A stretch of 64,000 nt of DNA, from contig JAUYSK010000024.1 in NCBI GenBank assembly GCA_030696345.1, positions 62,001 to 126,000 on the forward strand, read 5' to 3'. Each line of letters begins with the position of its first letter. Position 1 is the first letter of the stretch. The DNA comes from Azonexus sp. GTDB lineage: Bacteria; Pseudomonadota; Gammaproteobacteria; Burkholderiales; Rhodocyclaceae. This document shows positions 1 to 10,347 of the stretch, piece after piece. The translations under genes were made by a program, and so were the position numbers. The notes beneath the pieces were generated by a model. That model ran no database searches. It saw only the letters and a program-made list of their open reading frames with translations, and had not been told where the DNA came from.

Positions 1-108
1 ACTGTCCTTGACCAGCAGATCGATCATCAGAATAGCCAGAGCCATCACCGCCAGGAAAATTTCCGGTGCGGCAGGCAGGAGATTGGGGACAACGAAATTG
101 TCGAACAT
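1..108 (-). CDS. nuoN: NADH-quinone oxidoreductase subunit N, 5' part only
   Basis: Only the first 36 codons lie in the window; the gene runs off the left edge. The visible N-terminus is one hydrophobic segment that begins [20 protein letters not shown] and ends in a Leu-Val-Lys-Asp-Ser stretch, as expected for the first helix of NuoN. NuoN is one of three antiporter-like proton-pumping subunits of the complex I membrane arm. It follows nuoM with a 12-base gap and is the expected last gene of the nuo operon. The identification rests on position and N-terminal style; the product is membrane-bound. Confidence 0.85.
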   Translation of the reverse strand, partial: MFDNFVVPNLLPAAPEIFLAVMALAILMIDLLVKDS

Positions 109-120
109 GTCGGCTACCGT

Positions 121-1605
121 TTATTGAATCTTGCTGATGGCGACGTGACGCAGCAGGTCATTGACCGAGGCATGCATGACTTCGGTGAAGGGCTGCGGGT
201 ACAGACCCATCCACAGGGTGGCGATGGCCAGCACGCCGAGAATGGCGAACTCGCGCTTGTTGAGATCGGTCAGCTCTTCGACGTGATGATTGGCTACGTC
301 GCCGAAAATAACCCGCTTGTACATCCAGAGCGAATAGGCAGCACCGATGATCATCGAACTGGCGGCTGCGAAGGCAACCCAGAAATTGAATTTGACGGCA
401 CCGAGAATTACCATGAACTCGCCGACGAAGCCGGAAGTTGCCGGTAGGCCGGCATTCGCCATGGTGAAAAGCATGAACAGAGCGGCAAATTTCGGCATCT
501 TGTTCACCACACCACCGTAATCCGCGATCTGGCGACTATGCACACGGTCGTACATGACACCGATGCAGAAGAACATCGCGCCGGAGACGAAACCATGCGA
601 AACCATCTGCACCAGCGCGCCTTCGACACCCATGGGGCTGAACATGAAGAAGCCAAGCGTCACGAAGCCCATGTGGGCAATCGAGGAATAGGCCACCAGC
701 TTTTTCATGTCTTCCTGAACCAGCGCCACGAAGCCGATATAGACCACAGCGATCAGGGAGAGGGCGACCACCAGACTGGACAACTCATGCGACGCGTCCG
801 GCAGGATCGGCAGGCTGAACCGAAGGAAACCGTACGCACCGAGCTTCAGCGCAATGGCAGCCAGTACGATGGAACCACCGGTCGGCGCTTCAACGTGCGC
901 ATCCGGCAGCCATGTGTGTACCGGCCACATCGGCACCTTGACGGCAAAGGCAATCAGGAATGCGAGGAACAGCCAGATCTGCGGACCAAGCGCGATTGGC
1001 AACTTGTGCCATTCAAGAATGGAGAAACTTCCACCGGACTGGATGAACAGATACATCAGGGCGAGCAAGAACAGCAGCGAGCCAAACAGCGTGTAGAGGA
1101 AGAACTTGAACGCAGCATAGACGCGGTTCGGGCCACCCCAGACGCCGATGATCAGGTAAAGGGGAATCAGCGATGCCTCGAAGAAGACATAGAACAACAC
1201 GCCATCCAGCGACGTGAAGATGCCATTCATCAGGCCGGACATGATCAGGAAAGCGGCGTTGTACTGGGCAACCTTGGTCTGGATAACCTCCCAGCCAGCA
1301 GCAATCACAATGATGGTGATGAAGGCATTGAGCACGACAAACAGCATAGAAATGCCGTCAACCCCGAGGTGGTAGTTGATGTTGAAGCGGGGAATCCAGC
1401 TCTTCAATTCGACGAACTGCATGCCACCGTTGGCAACATCGAAACCTGTCCATAACGGAATGGTCACCAGGAATGCGGCAATCGCGCCAAACAGGGAAAG
1501 CATCCGTGCCAGCGGTGCATTCCGCTCGGAGCCAGTGGCGAGCACCACCAGACCGGCAAAGATCGGAATCCAGATGGCGAAAGATAGCAGCGGGTAAGTC
1601 GACAT
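121..1605 (-). CDS. nuoM: NADH-quinone oxidoreductase subunit M
   Basis: Antiporter-like proton-pumping subunit of the complex I membrane arm, 494 residues, the usual family length. It is almost wholly hydrophobic, with about 14 predicted membrane helices. The conserved acidic residue of the pumping channel is visible as Glu143 in FFEASLIPLY, and the buried lysine region as Lys223 in AVKVPMWPVHTWLPDAHVEA (residues 221-240). It lies between nuoL (32-base gap) and nuoN (12-base gap) in the expected order. The start is the ATG followed by STYPLLS. Nothing is unusual in the sequence. Confidence 0.97.
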   Translation of the reverse strand: MSTYPLLSFAIWIPIFAGLVVLATGSERNAPLARMLSLFGAIAAFLVTIPLWTGFDVANGGMQFVELKSWIPRFNINYHLGVDGISMLFVVLNAFITIIVIAAGWEVIQTKVAQYNAAFLIMSGLMNGIFTSLDGVLFYVFFEASLIPLYLIIGVWGGPNRVYAAFKFFLYTLFGSLLFLLALMYLFIQSGGSFSILEWHKLPIALGPQIWLFLAFLIAFAVKVPMWPVHTWLPDAHVEAPTGGSIVLAAIALKLGAYGFLRFSLPILPDASHELSSLVVALSLIAVVYIGFVALVQEDMKKLVAYSSIAHMGFVTLGFFMFSPMGVEGALVQMVSHGFVSGAMFFCIGVMYDRVHSRQIADYGGVVNKMPKFAALFMLFTMANAGLPATSGFVGEFMVILGAVKFNFWVAFAAASSMIIGAAYSLWMYKRVIFGDVANHHVEELTDLNKREFAILGVLAIATLWMGLYPQPFTEVMHASVNDLLRHVAISKIQ

Positions 1606-1637
1606 GTTATTCCTTGCTTTTCTGTGAATTATTCACG

Positions 1638-3674
1638 CTAGGCGCGGTTTATCCACAGGGTCATCAGCACAAAGACGCCGATGATCATGGTGAAAGCGTA
1701 GTGATAGACGTAGCCCGTCTGGAACAAACGGGTGATTGAAGAAATCCATCCGACGACCTTGGCCGAGCCATTGACGATGATGCCATCGATCACGGCCACA
1801 TCGCCGCCACGCCAAAGTGCCTTGCCGAGCAAGCGCGAGCCACCGGCAAAGACGACGTCGTTGAATTTGTCGAAGTAATACTTGTTTTCAAGCAGAGTAT
1901 TGATCGCCGAAAACCGGCGCTGTATCGCTGCAGGAATATCCGGGCGCTTCATGTAGAAGAACCAAGAAACAACAACCCCTGACAACGCCAGAATGAACGG
2001 CAGACTAGTCAGCGAATGGATACCCATGGCAGCCGCACCGTGGAAATGCTCGGCAAAACGTTCCATGGCTGGGTGAGCATGGTGATCGATGAAAATCACG
2101 CCATTAAAGTAATCACCGAAAACCATCGGGCCGATTGCGATGTAACCAATCACCACAGACGGAATGGCCAGCAGAACTAACGGCAGGGTCACAACCCAAG
2201 GCGTTTCGTGCGGTTTCTGTCCCGGCGCCAGACCATGATGGTGGTCGTGGGAAGTCTCTTCGTCATCGTGATCACCCTGGTGGTCATGGTGATCATCATG
2301 CGCAGCCTTGCCGAAACGCTCTTCACCGTGGAAAACCAGGAAGTACATCCGGAATGAGTAGAAAGCAGTCACAAAAACACCCGCCATCACCGCAAAGTAG
2401 GCAAAGCCGGAACCCGGAATACTGGACAGGGCAACCACTTCGATAATCGAGTCCTTGGAGTAGAAGCCTGCCATGAAGGGCGTGCCGATCAGGGCCAGCG
2501 AACCGATTAGCGAGGTAATCCAGGTAATTGGCATGTACTTGCGCAGCCCACCCATATTGCGGATGTCCTGGTCATGATGCATACCGATGATCACAGAACC
2601 GGCAGCAAGGAAGAGCAGGGCCTTGAAGAATGCGTGCGTCATCAGGTGGAAAATGGCCACCGAGTAGGCAGAAGCGCCCAACGCCACGGTCATGTACCCC
2701 AACTGAGACAGCGTTGAGTAGGCAACAACACGTTTGATGTCGTTCTGGATGATGCCGAGGAAACCCATGAACAAGGCAGTGATGGCACCGATTACGATGA
2801 CAAAGGAGAGCGCTGTGGTCGACAACTCGAACAGCGGCGACATCCGGGCCACCATGAAAATACCGGCGGTAACCATGGTCGCCGCGTGAATCAACGCTGA
2901 GATCGGGGTCGGGCCTTCCATTGAATCAGGCAGCCAGACGTGCAACGGAACCTGTGCCGACTTGCCCATCGCACCGATGAACAGGCAGATACACGTCACG
3001 GTCATCAAGGACCAGTCAGCTGAACCAAAGATATTGATCGTCGCGGTGGCAAACTCAGGCGCTTTCTTGAACACTTCGGCGTAGTCAAGCGTGCCAAAGT
3101 GGGCAAGGATCAGACCAATTCCGAGAATGAAACCGAAGTCACCAACGCGATTGACCAGGAAGGCCTTCATGTTGGCAAAGATTGCGGTCGGCCGGGTGTA
3201 CCAGAAACCGATCAGCAAGTAGGAAACCAGACCGACAGCTTCCCAGCCGAAGAAAAGCTGCATGAAGTTGTTACTCATCACCAGCATCAGCATGGAGAAG
3301 GTGAACAACGAGATGTAGCTGAAGAAGCGGTTGTAGCCGGGATCCTCCTTCATGTAGCCGATGGTGTAGATGTGCACCATCAGTGAGACGAAGGTGACGA
3401 CCAGCATCATGGTGGTCGTCAGTGTGTCAATCAGGAAACCTACTTCAAAGCGGTAGTCACCGCTGGTCAGCCAAGTGTAGACCGTGCCGTTGAAGGTATG
3501 GCCGGCTTGGACATCCTTGAAGATGATCAACGAGGCGACGAAAGCGACGGCCACGCCAGCAATCGTTGCGGTGTGGGCAACCCAGCGCGGAATGATGCGG
3601 CAGAAAAGGCCTGCGATCATTGCCCCGATCAACGGAGCAAGGGGCACGAGCAGATAGAGTTTTTGCATTTCCAT
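1638..3674 (-). CDS. nuoL: NADH-quinone oxidoreductase subunit L
   Basis: Largest antiporter-like subunit of complex I, 678 residues. It carries the proton-pumping core plus the long lateral helix at the C-terminus. Conserved channel residues are seen at Glu145 (FFGWEAVG) and Lys238 (AMGKSAQVPLHVWLPD). Residues 459-480 form a loop very rich in His and Asp (HDDHHDHQGDHDDEE and more) between two membrane helices, just before a Pro-rich segment; this is unusual and looks able to bind metal. The start ATG lies just after the nuoK stop, and a second in-frame ATG two codons on is an alternative. An AAGGG stretch upstream can serve as ribosome binding site. Confidence 0.96.
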   Translation of the reverse strand: MEMQKLYLLVPLAPLIGAMIAGLFCRIIPRWVAHTATIAGVAVAFVASLIIFKDVQAGHTFNGTVYTWLTSGDYRFEVGFLIDTLTTTMMLVVTFVSLMVHIYTIGYMKEDPGYNRFFSYISLFTFSMLMLVMSNNFMQLFFGWEAVGLVSYLLIGFWYTRPTAIFANMKAFLVNRVGDFGFILGIGLILAHFGTLDYAEVFKKAPEFATATINIFGSADWSLMTVTCICLFIGAMGKSAQVPLHVWLPDSMEGPTPISALIHAATMVTAGIFMVARMSPLFELSTTALSFVIVIGAITALFMGFLGIIQNDIKRVVAYSTLSQLGYMTVALGASAYSVAIFHLMTHAFFKALLFLAAGSVIIGMHHDQDIRNMGGLRKYMPITWITSLIGSLALIGTPFMAGFYSKDSIIEVVALSSIPGSGFAYFAVMAGVFVTAFYSFRMYFLVFHGEERFGKAAHDDHHDHQGDHDDEETSHDHHHGLAPGQKPHETPWVVTLPLVLLAIPSVVIGYIAIGPMVFGDYFNGVIFIDHHAHPAMERFAEHFHGAAAMGIHSLTSLPFILALSGVVVSWFFYMKRPDIPAAIQRRFSAINTLLENKYYFDKFNDVVFAGGSRLLGKALWRGGDVAVIDGIIVNGSAKVVGWISSITRLFQTGYVYHYAFTMIIGVFVLMTLWINRA

Positions 3675-3676
3675 GT

Positions 3677-3988
3677 TTAACCCTTCAGGCTGCCCAGGTC
3701 ATCCACATGGATGCTCTTGAGATTGCGGAACAGCACGATCAGAATGGCCAGACCAATCGCCGATTCAGCTGCGGCAACCGTCAGGATGAAGAAGACGAAA
3801 ATCTGACCGGACAAATCCTGAAGGTAGTGGGAAAACGCCACAAAATTCATATTGACCGCAAGAAGCATCAGTTCGATGGCCATCAGCAGCACGATAAGGT
3901 TTTTCCGATTCAGGAAAATTCCAACCACGCTGATTGCGAAAAGAATCGCGCCCAGAATCAGGAAATGCGAGAGTGAGAGAGTAAGCAT
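3677..3988 (-). CDS. nuoK: NADH-quinone oxidoreductase subunit K
   Basis: Small three-helix membrane subunit of complex I, 103 residues from the ATG chosen here. That ATG is preceded by GGAG at a five-base spacing; a GTG two codons upstream is open but fits the ribosome binding site worse. Two conserved membrane glutamates that belong to the proton path are visible in [13 protein letters not shown] and in [13 protein letters not shown]. The gene sits 14 bases after nuoJ and 2 bases before nuoL, so translation is probably coupled. Length and order are normal for the family. Confidence 0.95.
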   Translation of the reverse strand: MLTLSLSHFLILGAILFAISVVGIFLNRKNLIVLLMAIELMLLAVNMNFVAFSHYLQDLSGQIFVFFILTVAAAESAIGLAILIVLFRNLKSIHVDDLGSLKG

Positions 3989-4002
3989 TGGCACTCCGGG
4001 GT

Positions 4003-4599
4003 TCAGTCTTTTTCAACCGGCATTTGCAGGACGCGGATGCGATCCTTCGCCTTGACGAAGACCTGCTCATTCGGATTGGTGTATTTTGACTTTTTCGGGC
4101 CACGGTGAGTCAGAACGATCGCTGCGATCATGCCGACCAGCAACACGATGGAAGCCAGTTCAAACGGATAGACGTAGTCGGTGAACATCAGCGCACCGAT
4201 GGCTTTTGTGTTGGAAATGCCAGCAGGAATCATGGCATCGGCGGCGGGAACCTGGAAGTATTTGCTGCCCAGAACCATGCCCATTTCCAGCACCATCAAA
4301 ATGCCCAGAACGGCCCCTAACGGCAGATAATTCCAGAAACCCTGACGAATCCGGTCAAGATTGATGTCCAGCATCATCACAACAAAGAGGAAGAGCACCA
4401 TCACCGCCCCGACATACACCAGAATGAGGGCAATCGCCAGAAACTCGGCTTGCAACAATGCCCAGATGCCACCGCAGGTGAAAAATGCCAGAATCAGAAA
4501 CAAGGCGGCATGCACCGGGTTGCGCGCAGTAATGACGCGCAGGCTGGCAACGATCAGAATCGCCGACAGGAAAAAGAAAACCAGAGTTTGAAAATCCAT
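4003..4599 (-). CDS. nuoJ: NADH-quinone oxidoreductase subunit J
   Basis: Membrane subunit of complex I next to the quinone module, 198 residues, with about five hydrophobic helices. The glycine/tyrosine-rich third helix, important for the redox-linked conformational change, is recognisable as [21 protein letters not shown] polar C-terminal tail of about 40 residues, rich in Lys, follows the last helix, as in other betaproteobacterial NuoJ proteins. It is 12 bases downstream of nuoI and 14 bases upstream of nuoK. No anomalies are seen. Confidence 0.95.
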   Translation of the reverse strand: MDFQTLVFFFLSAILIVASLRVITARNPVHAALFLILAFFTCGGIWALLQAEFLAIALILVYVGAVMVLFLFVVMMLDINLDRIRQGFWNYLPLGAVLGILMVLEMGMVLGSKYFQVPAADAMIPAGISNTKAIGALMFTDYVYPFELASIVLLVGMIAAIVLTHRGPKKSKYTNPNEQVFVKAKDRIRVLQMPVEKD

Positions 4600-4611
4600 C
4601 GCTAGTCCCTG

Positions 4612-5100
4612 TTATCGGTAAGGTGCGTCGAGTTCGCGATCTTCGGCAATCTGCGCCTCGTAACGGTCACCATTGGCCAGCAACATCTGCTTGGTATAGT
4701 AGAGATCACCACGCTTTTCACCGTGGTATTCAAAGATACGTGTCTCCACAACGGCATCGACCGGACATGCCTCTTCGCAGAAGCCACAGAAAATGCACTT
4801 GGTCAGATCAATATCGTAGCGGGTCGTACGGCGCGAGCCATCGTCGCGTGGTTCAGCTTCAATCGTAATAGCGAGGGCCGGACAAATTGCCTCGCATAAC
4901 TTGCAGGCGATGCAACGCTCTTCGCCATTGGGATAGCGCCGCAAGGCATGCAGGCCACGAAAACGAAAGCTTTGCGGTGTTTTTTCTTCGGGATATTGGA
5001 CGGTAATTTTACGGGCAAAGAAATACTTGCCGGTTACCGCCATCCCTTTCAACAACTCCTTGAGGAGGAGGCTGTTGAAGATTTCCTTCATCGAACCCAT
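4612..5100 (-). CDS. nuoI: NADH-quinone oxidoreductase subunit I (two [4Fe-4S] clusters)
   Basis: Peripheral-arm subunit of complex I that carries clusters N6a and N6b and passes electrons to NuoB. Two ferredoxin motifs are complete: Cys63, 66, 69, 73 ([12 protein letters not shown]) and Cys102, 105, 108, 112 ([12 protein letters not shown]). It is 162 residues, the short form typical of alpha- and betaproteobacteria. The chosen start is the first ATG (MGSMKEIF); the second ATG three codons on is an alternative. It follows nuoH by 10 bases. Confidence 0.96.
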   Translation of the reverse strand: MGSMKEIFNSLLLKELLKGMAVTGKYFFARKITVQYPEEKTPQSFRFRGLHALRRYPNGEERCIACKLCEAICPALAITIEAEPRDDGSRRTTRYDIDLTKCIFCGFCEEACPVDAVVETRIFEYHGEKRGDLYYTKQMLLANGDRYEAQIAEDRELDAPYR

Positions 5101-5110
5101 CAGTATCCCC

Positions 5111-6160
5111 TCACTTCCAGATATTCAGTGGCGACATCATCCAGACGCCAACTACAACAAGCCATACCAGACAGATTGGCAAAAATACCTTCCAGCCCAG
5201 ACGCATCAACTGGTCATAGCGATAACGCGGGAAGGTTGCACGGAACCAGAGGTACAGGAAGAGGATGCAGGACATCTTGGCAAACAGCCAAAGTATCCCA
5301 TCCGGCAGGAATCCAACGGGTGACAGCCAGCCACCGAGGAACATGATTGAGGTCAGTGCTGACACCAGAATCATGTTGGCGTACTCAGCCAGGAAGAACA
5401 ACGCGAAGGCCATGCCAGAATATTCGACGTGGAAGCCGGCAACAATCTCAGACTCGCCTTCAGCGACGTCAAATGGCGCGCGATTCAGTTCAGCGGTACC
5501 AGAAATCAGGTAAACCAAAAACATCGGCCACAGGGGCAACCAGTTCCAGGAGAGGAAGGTCAGGCCGTAATCAGCGAAACGCCCGCTATTCTGGGCATTG
5601 ACGATCTCAACCAGATTCAGGCTGTTGGATACCATCAACACACAGATCAGCGAAAACCCCATGGCAATTTCGTACGAAACCATCTGCGCTGCTGAACGCA
5701 TCGCCCCGAGGAATGCATACTTGGAGTTGGAAGCCCAGCCGGCCAGAATGATGCCGTACACACCCATCGACGTGATCGCCATGATGTAGAGCAGGCTGGC
5801 ATCGATATTGGCCAGAACCAGGGTATCGGTGAAGGGAATTACCGCCCAGGCAGCCAGAGCCGGAGCAATCGCCAGCATCGGCGCGATGATGAAAATTGCC
5901 TTGTTGGCACTGCTTGGAACAATAATTTCCTTGAGCAGAAGTTTCAGACCATCAGCGATAGGCTGGATCAAACCCCAAGGACCAACCCGATTGGGGCCGA
6001 TACGAACCTGCATGAAGCCGATCACCTTGCGCTCAGCCAAGGTCAGGTAGGCAACTCCCAGCATCAGCGGTGCAACGATCAGAACAATCTTGATCAATGT
6101 CCAGACCGCTGGCCAGACGCCACCGAAAATACCGGTCCCAAAGTTCATCAGTGCGTCCAT
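5111..6160 (-). CDS. nuoH: NADH-quinone oxidoreductase subunit H
   Basis: Membrane subunit that forms much of the quinone-binding chamber of complex I, 349 residues with about eight helices. Conserved signatures are visible: [20 protein letters not shown] near residue 42 and the acidic loop [20 protein letters not shown] near residue 230. It starts directly after the nuoG stop with no gap (TAA then ATG), so translation is likely coupled to nuoG. Nothing is abnormal. Confidence 0.96.
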   Translation of the reverse strand: MDALMNFGTGIFGGVWPAVWTLIKIVLIVAPLMLGVAYLTLAERKVIGFMQVRIGPNRVGPWGLIQPIADGLKLLLKEIIVPSSANKAIFIIAPMLAIAPALAAWAVIPFTDTLVLANIDASLLYIMAITSMGVYGIILAGWASNSKYAFLGAMRSAAQMVSYEIAMGFSLICVLMVSNSLNLVEIVNAQNSGRFADYGLTFLSWNWLPLWPMFLVYLISGTAELNRAPFDVAEGESEIVAGFHVEYSGMAFALFFLAEYANMILVSALTSIMFLGGWLSPVGFLPDGILWLFAKMSCILFLYLWFRATFPRYRYDQLMRLGWKVFLPICLVWLVVVGVWMMSPLNIWK

Positions 6161-8494
6161 TTATGCACGCTCCACGGAAATCTGGCCGAACATCTCACCG
6201 AGAGTCGCAGTACTCGCATGCGCTGCAGAGATGCGAACACAACCGGCCGGCACATTGTTGTCCATCCTGGCAATCAGCAAAGCTTCACCCTGCCCTTGTT
6301 TGACCCGAATCTGCGCCCCTGCGGCAACACCGAGTTGCACCAGGGTCTGTTCATGAATACGCGCGGTCGGCGCAACCGAGTCGGCAGTCTGTTGCAGAAC
6401 CGGCGCCCGACGGGCCATCGGATCAGCGAAATTGATTGGCACATCGGCGATGCGTTGCAAGCCTGCTGAAACAGCAGCGGGCAACGCAACAGAGACCCCA
6501 TTCAATTCGTTGCTGAGGTTGCCGACAAACTCAGCCCCTTTACCCAGCACTTCGTCACGGACTGCTTCGCTGGATTCATACGAGAACCCATCAAGATTCA
6601 GCACGTTACCAAGCACTCTCAGCAGCTTCCAAGCCGGGCGCGTATCGCCTCGCGGTTTGACGACACCATTGAAACTCTGGACGCGGCCTTCAATATTGAC
6701 AAAGGTACCGGAGGTTTCGGTGAATGGAGAGATCGGCAACATCACGTCAGCGTATTCAAGCGCCGGAGCGTGTTTGAAGGCAGACAGATACACGACGAGA
6801 CTGGCCTGCTTTAGCGCACCAACCACCAGTTGCGGATTAGCACAATCGAATTCAGGCTCAACGCCCATCAGAACATAGGCCTTGCGCGGATGCTCAAACA
6901 TTTGGCGAGCATTGGCATTCGCCGGCAAGGCTTGCGAGACGTGACCACCAACCGTGTTGGCCCCTTCGCCAAGGAATCCAACACTAGCACCGGTAATCTT
7001 GCCGAGTTCCAGGGCCAAAACCTGCAACTGCGTCGCATCGACTGATTGAGTAACCACGTTACCCAGGAAGATCGCCCTCTTTTCGCCCTCAAGCATGCTT
7101 GCAGCAATTTTTTTGCTCTGTTCGCAAGCTGTGATTGAATCCAGGCCAGCGGGAAGCGCTGCCCCTTTAAGTTCAGCTGCCGCCTTAACGACCGCCCCAA
7201 GGGCAATCGCCAATTGAGCTGGCGCAACTGTCATCTGTGAATGCAGATCAATCAGTTGATCATCGCCGGCCACTGACAGAAGGCTGACCTTCGTATATTT
7301 CTTGGCGGCCTGGCGCAAGCGTTGAGCGATCAGTGGATGGTCCTTGCGCAGGAAGGAACCAACGACCAAAGCGGCATCAAGATCCTTGATTGCAGACAAA
7401 CGCATCCCAAGCCAAGGATTACCGGCGCGCTTGAAATCTGAAGAGAAGTCACTCTGGCGGGGACGGAAATCGACATTGCCGCTTCCGAGCCCCTTCATCA
7501 CTTTGCCGAGCAGGAACAATTCTTCGACAGTGGAGCTTTGCGCTGCCAATGCGGCCAATGCGTCGCCACCATGATCGCGGGCGACATCCTTCAAACCATG
7601 GGCAACATAGTCGATCGCCACATTCCAATCCACTTCGCGCCATTCGCCGCCTTGCTTGACCATCGGCTTGGTCAACCGATCATCCGAATTCAGGGCCTGA
7701 TAGGAGAAGCGTTCCTTGTCGGAAATCCAGCACTCGTTAACTTCTTCGTTTTCACGCGGCAGAACACGCATCACGTTATCGTGCTTGACCTGAACCACCA
7801 GATTGGCACCGACGGAATCTTGCGGACTTACCGATTTGCGACGCTGCAGTTCCCAGGAGCGAGCTGTGTAGCGGAACGGTTTGGAAGTCAGCGCACCTAC
7901 CGGGCAAAGATCAATCATGTTGCCCGACAATTCAGAATCAACAGTACGACCCAGGAACGTGGTGATTTCGGAATGCATGTTCCGGTTCGCCATGCCCAAT
8001 TCCATGATGCCTGCGATTTCCTGACCGAAACGAACACAACGGGTGCAGTGAATGCAGCGGCTCATCTCTTCCATGGAGATCAACGGGCCAACATTTTTGT
8101 GGAAAACGACGTGCTTCTCTTCGGTATAACGGCTCTTCATCGGACCGTAACCGATGGACATGTCCTGCAACTGACACTCGCCGCCCTGATCGCAGATCGG
8201 GCAGTCCAGCGGATGATTGATCAGCAGGAATTCCATCACCCCCTTTTGTGCCTTTACGGCAAGCTCGGAGTGCGTAAAAACTTTCATGCCATTGGTCACC
8301 GGCGTTGCGCATGCTGGCAACGGCTTCGGCGCCTTTTCCACCTGCACCAGACACATGCGGCAGTTGGCGGCGATCGAAAGTTTCTTGTGGTAGCAGAAAT
8401 GCGGAATATATACCCCGACCTGCTGCGCGGCATCCATCACCGTGCTGCCGTCAGGCACTTGCGCTTTTTTGCCGTCGATTTCGATTTCTAGCAT
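6161..8494 (-). CDS. nuoG: NADH-quinone oxidoreductase subunit G
   Basis: Iron-sulfur subunit of the complex I NADH-oxidising arm, 777 residues. The N-terminal [2Fe-2S] ferredoxin domain has Cys34, 45, 48, 62. The His-Cys3 motif is His94, Cys98, 101, 107. The next [4Fe-4S] group begins Cys147, 150, 153 and is completed by the cysteine in IDLCPVGAL. The positions that hold the extra N7 cluster in Escherichia coli are mostly not cysteine here (KSVSPQDSVG), which is the normal situation in alpha/betaproteobacterial and mitochondrial enzymes. A degenerate molybdopterin-oxidoreductase-like domain fills the rest. It lies between nuoF (51-base gap) and nuoH. Confidence 0.96.
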   Translation of the reverse strand: MLEIEIDGKKAQVPDGSTVMDAAQQVGVYIPHFCYHKKLSIAANCRMCLVQVEKAPKPLPACATPVTNGMKVFTHSELAVKAQKGVMEFLLINHPLDCPICDQGGECQLQDMSIGYGPMKSRYTEEKHVVFHKNVGPLISMEEMSRCIHCTRCVRFGQEIAGIMELGMANRNMHSEITTFLGRTVDSELSGNMIDLCPVGALTSKPFRYTARSWELQRRKSVSPQDSVGANLVVQVKHDNVMRVLPRENEEVNECWISDKERFSYQALNSDDRLTKPMVKQGGEWREVDWNVAIDYVAHGLKDVARDHGGDALAALAAQSSTVEELFLLGKVMKGLGSGNVDFRPRQSDFSSDFKRAGNPWLGMRLSAIKDLDAALVVGSFLRKDHPLIAQRLRQAAKKYTKVSLLSVAGDDQLIDLHSQMTVAPAQLAIALGAVVKAAAELKGAALPAGLDSITACEQSKKIAASMLEGEKRAIFLGNVVTQSVDATQLQVLALELGKITGASVGFLGEGANTVGGHVSQALPANANARQMFEHPRKAYVLMGVEPEFDCANPQLVVGALKQASLVVYLSAFKHAPALEYADVMLPISPFTETSGTFVNIEGRVQSFNGVVKPRGDTRPAWKLLRVLGNVLNLDGFSYESSEAVRDEVLGKGAEFVGNLSNELNGVSVALPAAVSAGLQRIADVPINFADPMARRAPVLQQTADSVAPTARIHEQTLVQLGVAAGAQIRVKQGQGEALLIARMDNNVPAGCVRISAAHASTATLGEMFGQISVERA

Positions 8495-8545
8495 GTCGCT
8501 ACCTTGTAGCCAGTTCGTTCGTATCTATCACTTGGAAGGTTTCGT

Positions 8546-9874
8546 TCAGGCCTGAACCTTGTGGAAACCACTGCCAGCCCGTTGCACATCCTTGGGAACC
8601 AGACAGGTCTTGTGTTCTATGTGGTACTCGAATTCGCTACCGAAATGTTTCAGGAAGCTCTGCACCGGGAAAGCCGCAGCATCACCAAGGGCACAAATGG
8701 TGCGGCCAGCGATATTGCCCAGCACACTATTCAGCAGATCAATGTCCCCAGGCTTGCCCAATCCGTTTTCTATCCGATGCACCACTTTGTACATCCAGGC
8801 AGTGCCTTCGCGGCAGGGCGTACATTGCCCACAGGACTCTTCGTAATAGAAGAAGGAGAGTCGTTCCAAAGCCTTCACCATACAAACGGTTTCGTCCATC
8901 ACGATAACCGCCCCCGAACCCAGCATGGAACCACCCTTGCTGATTGAGTCGTAATCCATGGTGCAATCCATGATCACCTCGCCCGGCATGACCGGGGCAG
9001 ATGAACCGCCAGGAATCACCGCCTTTAGCTTGCGACCACCACGCATACCACCGCACATTTCAAGCAGAGTCGCAAACGGCGTACCGAGAGGAATTTCATA
9101 GTTGCCAGGGCGATTGACGTGACCTGAGACCGAGAACAGTTTGGTACCGCCATTATTCGGCTTACCAAGATTCAAAAACTCCTCGCCACCCATTTTCAAA
9201 ATGAAGGGAATGGAGGCAAAAGTTTCCGTGTTGTTGATCGTCGTTGGCTTGCCATAGAGGCCAAAGGAAGCGGGAAATGGCGGCTTGAAGCGCGGCTGCC
9301 CCTTCTTGCCTTCGATCGACTCAAGCAGGGAAGTCTCTTCGCCACAAATGTAAGCACCGTAACCATGGTGCGCGAAGAGATCGAAATTAAACCCTGAACC
9401 AAGAATATTCTGACCGAGGAAACCGGCTGCGTTAGCCTCGCCAAGCGCCTCTTCGAAACGCAGGTAACTTTCCCAGATTTCACCGTGCACGTAGTTGTAG
9501 CCACGGTTCGCGCCCATTGCATAGGCAGCGATTGCCATGCCTTCAATCACCGCATGCGGGTTGAAATTCATGATGTCACGGTCTTTGAACGTGCCGGGCT
9601 CGCCCTCGTCGGTATTGCAGACCACGTATTTGTCACCGGGGAATGAGCGGGGCATGAATGACCATTTCAAACCGGTCGGAAAACCCGCGCCACCACGGCC
9701 ACGAAGAACGGATTTCTTGACTTCGCTGATGACCTCTTCCTGGGACATCTTGCTTTCCAGGATGCGCCTCAGTTGCACATAACCGCCACGCGCGACATAG
9801 TCTTTCAGGCGCCAGGTATTATCGCCATCAAGACCTTCCATAAGAACGCCATTGATCGAACCAAGCATCGCCAT
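8546..9874 (-). CDS. nuoF: NADH-quinone oxidoreductase subunit F (NADH/FMN site)
   Basis: Subunit that oxidises NADH, binds FMN and holds one [4Fe-4S] cluster. From the ATG chosen it is 442 residues. The glycine-rich FMN/NADH loop is [10 protein letters not shown] (59-68), and the cluster ligands are Cys348, 351, 354 (SCGQCTPC) and Cys394. The start ATG overlaps the nuoE stop as TAATG, with GAGGAG upstream in nuoE; an in-frame GTG three codons earlier is open but less well placed. The NuoE-NuoF pair is therefore probably translated in a coupled way. Confidence 0.96.
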   Translation of the reverse strand: MAMLGSINGVLMEGLDGDNTWRLKDYVARGGYVQLRRILESKMSQEEVISEVKKSVLRGRGGAGFPTGLKWSFMPRSFPGDKYVVCNTDEGEPGTFKDRDIMNFNPHAVIEGMAIAAYAMGANRGYNYVHGEIWESYLRFEEALGEANAAGFLGQNILGSGFNFDLFAHHGYGAYICGEETSLLESIEGKKGQPRFKPPFPASFGLYGKPTTINNTETFASIPFILKMGGEEFLNLGKPNNGGTKLFSVSGHVNRPGNYEIPLGTPFATLLEMCGGMRGGRKLKAVIPGGSSAPVMPGEVIMDCTMDYDSISKGGSMLGSGAVIVMDETVCMVKALERLSFFYYEESCGQCTPCREGTAWMYKVVHRIENGLGKPGDIDLLNSVLGNIAGRTICALGDAAAFPVQSFLKHFGSEFEYHIEHKTCLVPKDVQRAGSGFHKVQA

Positions 9875-10347
9875 TATTTGCACTCCTCAAGCAGCTTGTC
9901 GATCTGCTCCGGGTGCATGTGACTGCACATCGAACGATTATTAACGATCATCACCGGTGCATCACCACAGGCGCCCATACATTCGCCTTCCTTCAAGGTG
10001 AAGAGGCCGTCAGCTGTTGTCTCGCCAAAGCCGATCCCGAGCTTTTTCTGCACGTACTCACTTGCGTGATAGCCGCCAGAAAGCGCGCACGGAAGATTTG
10101 TACAGACGGTAATCTTGTACTTACCGACCGGCTTTAGGTCATACATGTTGTAGAAGGAAGCAACTTCATAGGCAGCCATGGGGGGCATATCTAGATAGTT
10201 GGCAACGGCTTCGATCGCCTCGGGAGGCAACCAGCCTTTTTCTTCCTGGGCGTGCGCCAGACAGGCCATCACCGCCGACTGTTTCTGAACGGCGGGGTAC
10301 TTGGCGACCTCGCGGGCAAACTTCTGGAGGGTTTTAGCGGAAAACAT
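9874..10347 (-). CDS. nuoE: NADH-quinone oxidoreductase subunit E ([2Fe-2S])
   Basis: Thioredoxin-like [2Fe-2S] subunit of complex I, 157 residues, partner of NuoF. The four cluster ligands are visible as Cys82, Cys87, Cys123 and Cys127 (VCTNLPC and [11 protein letters not shown]). The start ATG overlaps the nuoD stop (TGATG) and the stop overlaps the nuoF start. Length and motifs are normal. Confidence 0.96.
   Translation of the reverse strand: MFSAKTLQKFAREVAKYPAVQKQSAVMACLAHAQEEKGWLPPEAIEAVANYLDMPPMAAYEVASFYNMYDLKPVGKYKITVCTNLPCALSGGYHASEYVQKKLGIGFGETTADGLFTLKEGECMGACGDAPVMIVNNRSMCSHMHPEQIDKLLEECK

Noticed and set aside
538..1455. Long open frame (305 codons) on the plus strand across nuoM
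   Set aside because: It is the shadow of a conserved minus-strand gene; the translation is His/Glu/Asp/Arg-rich low complexity without family motifs.
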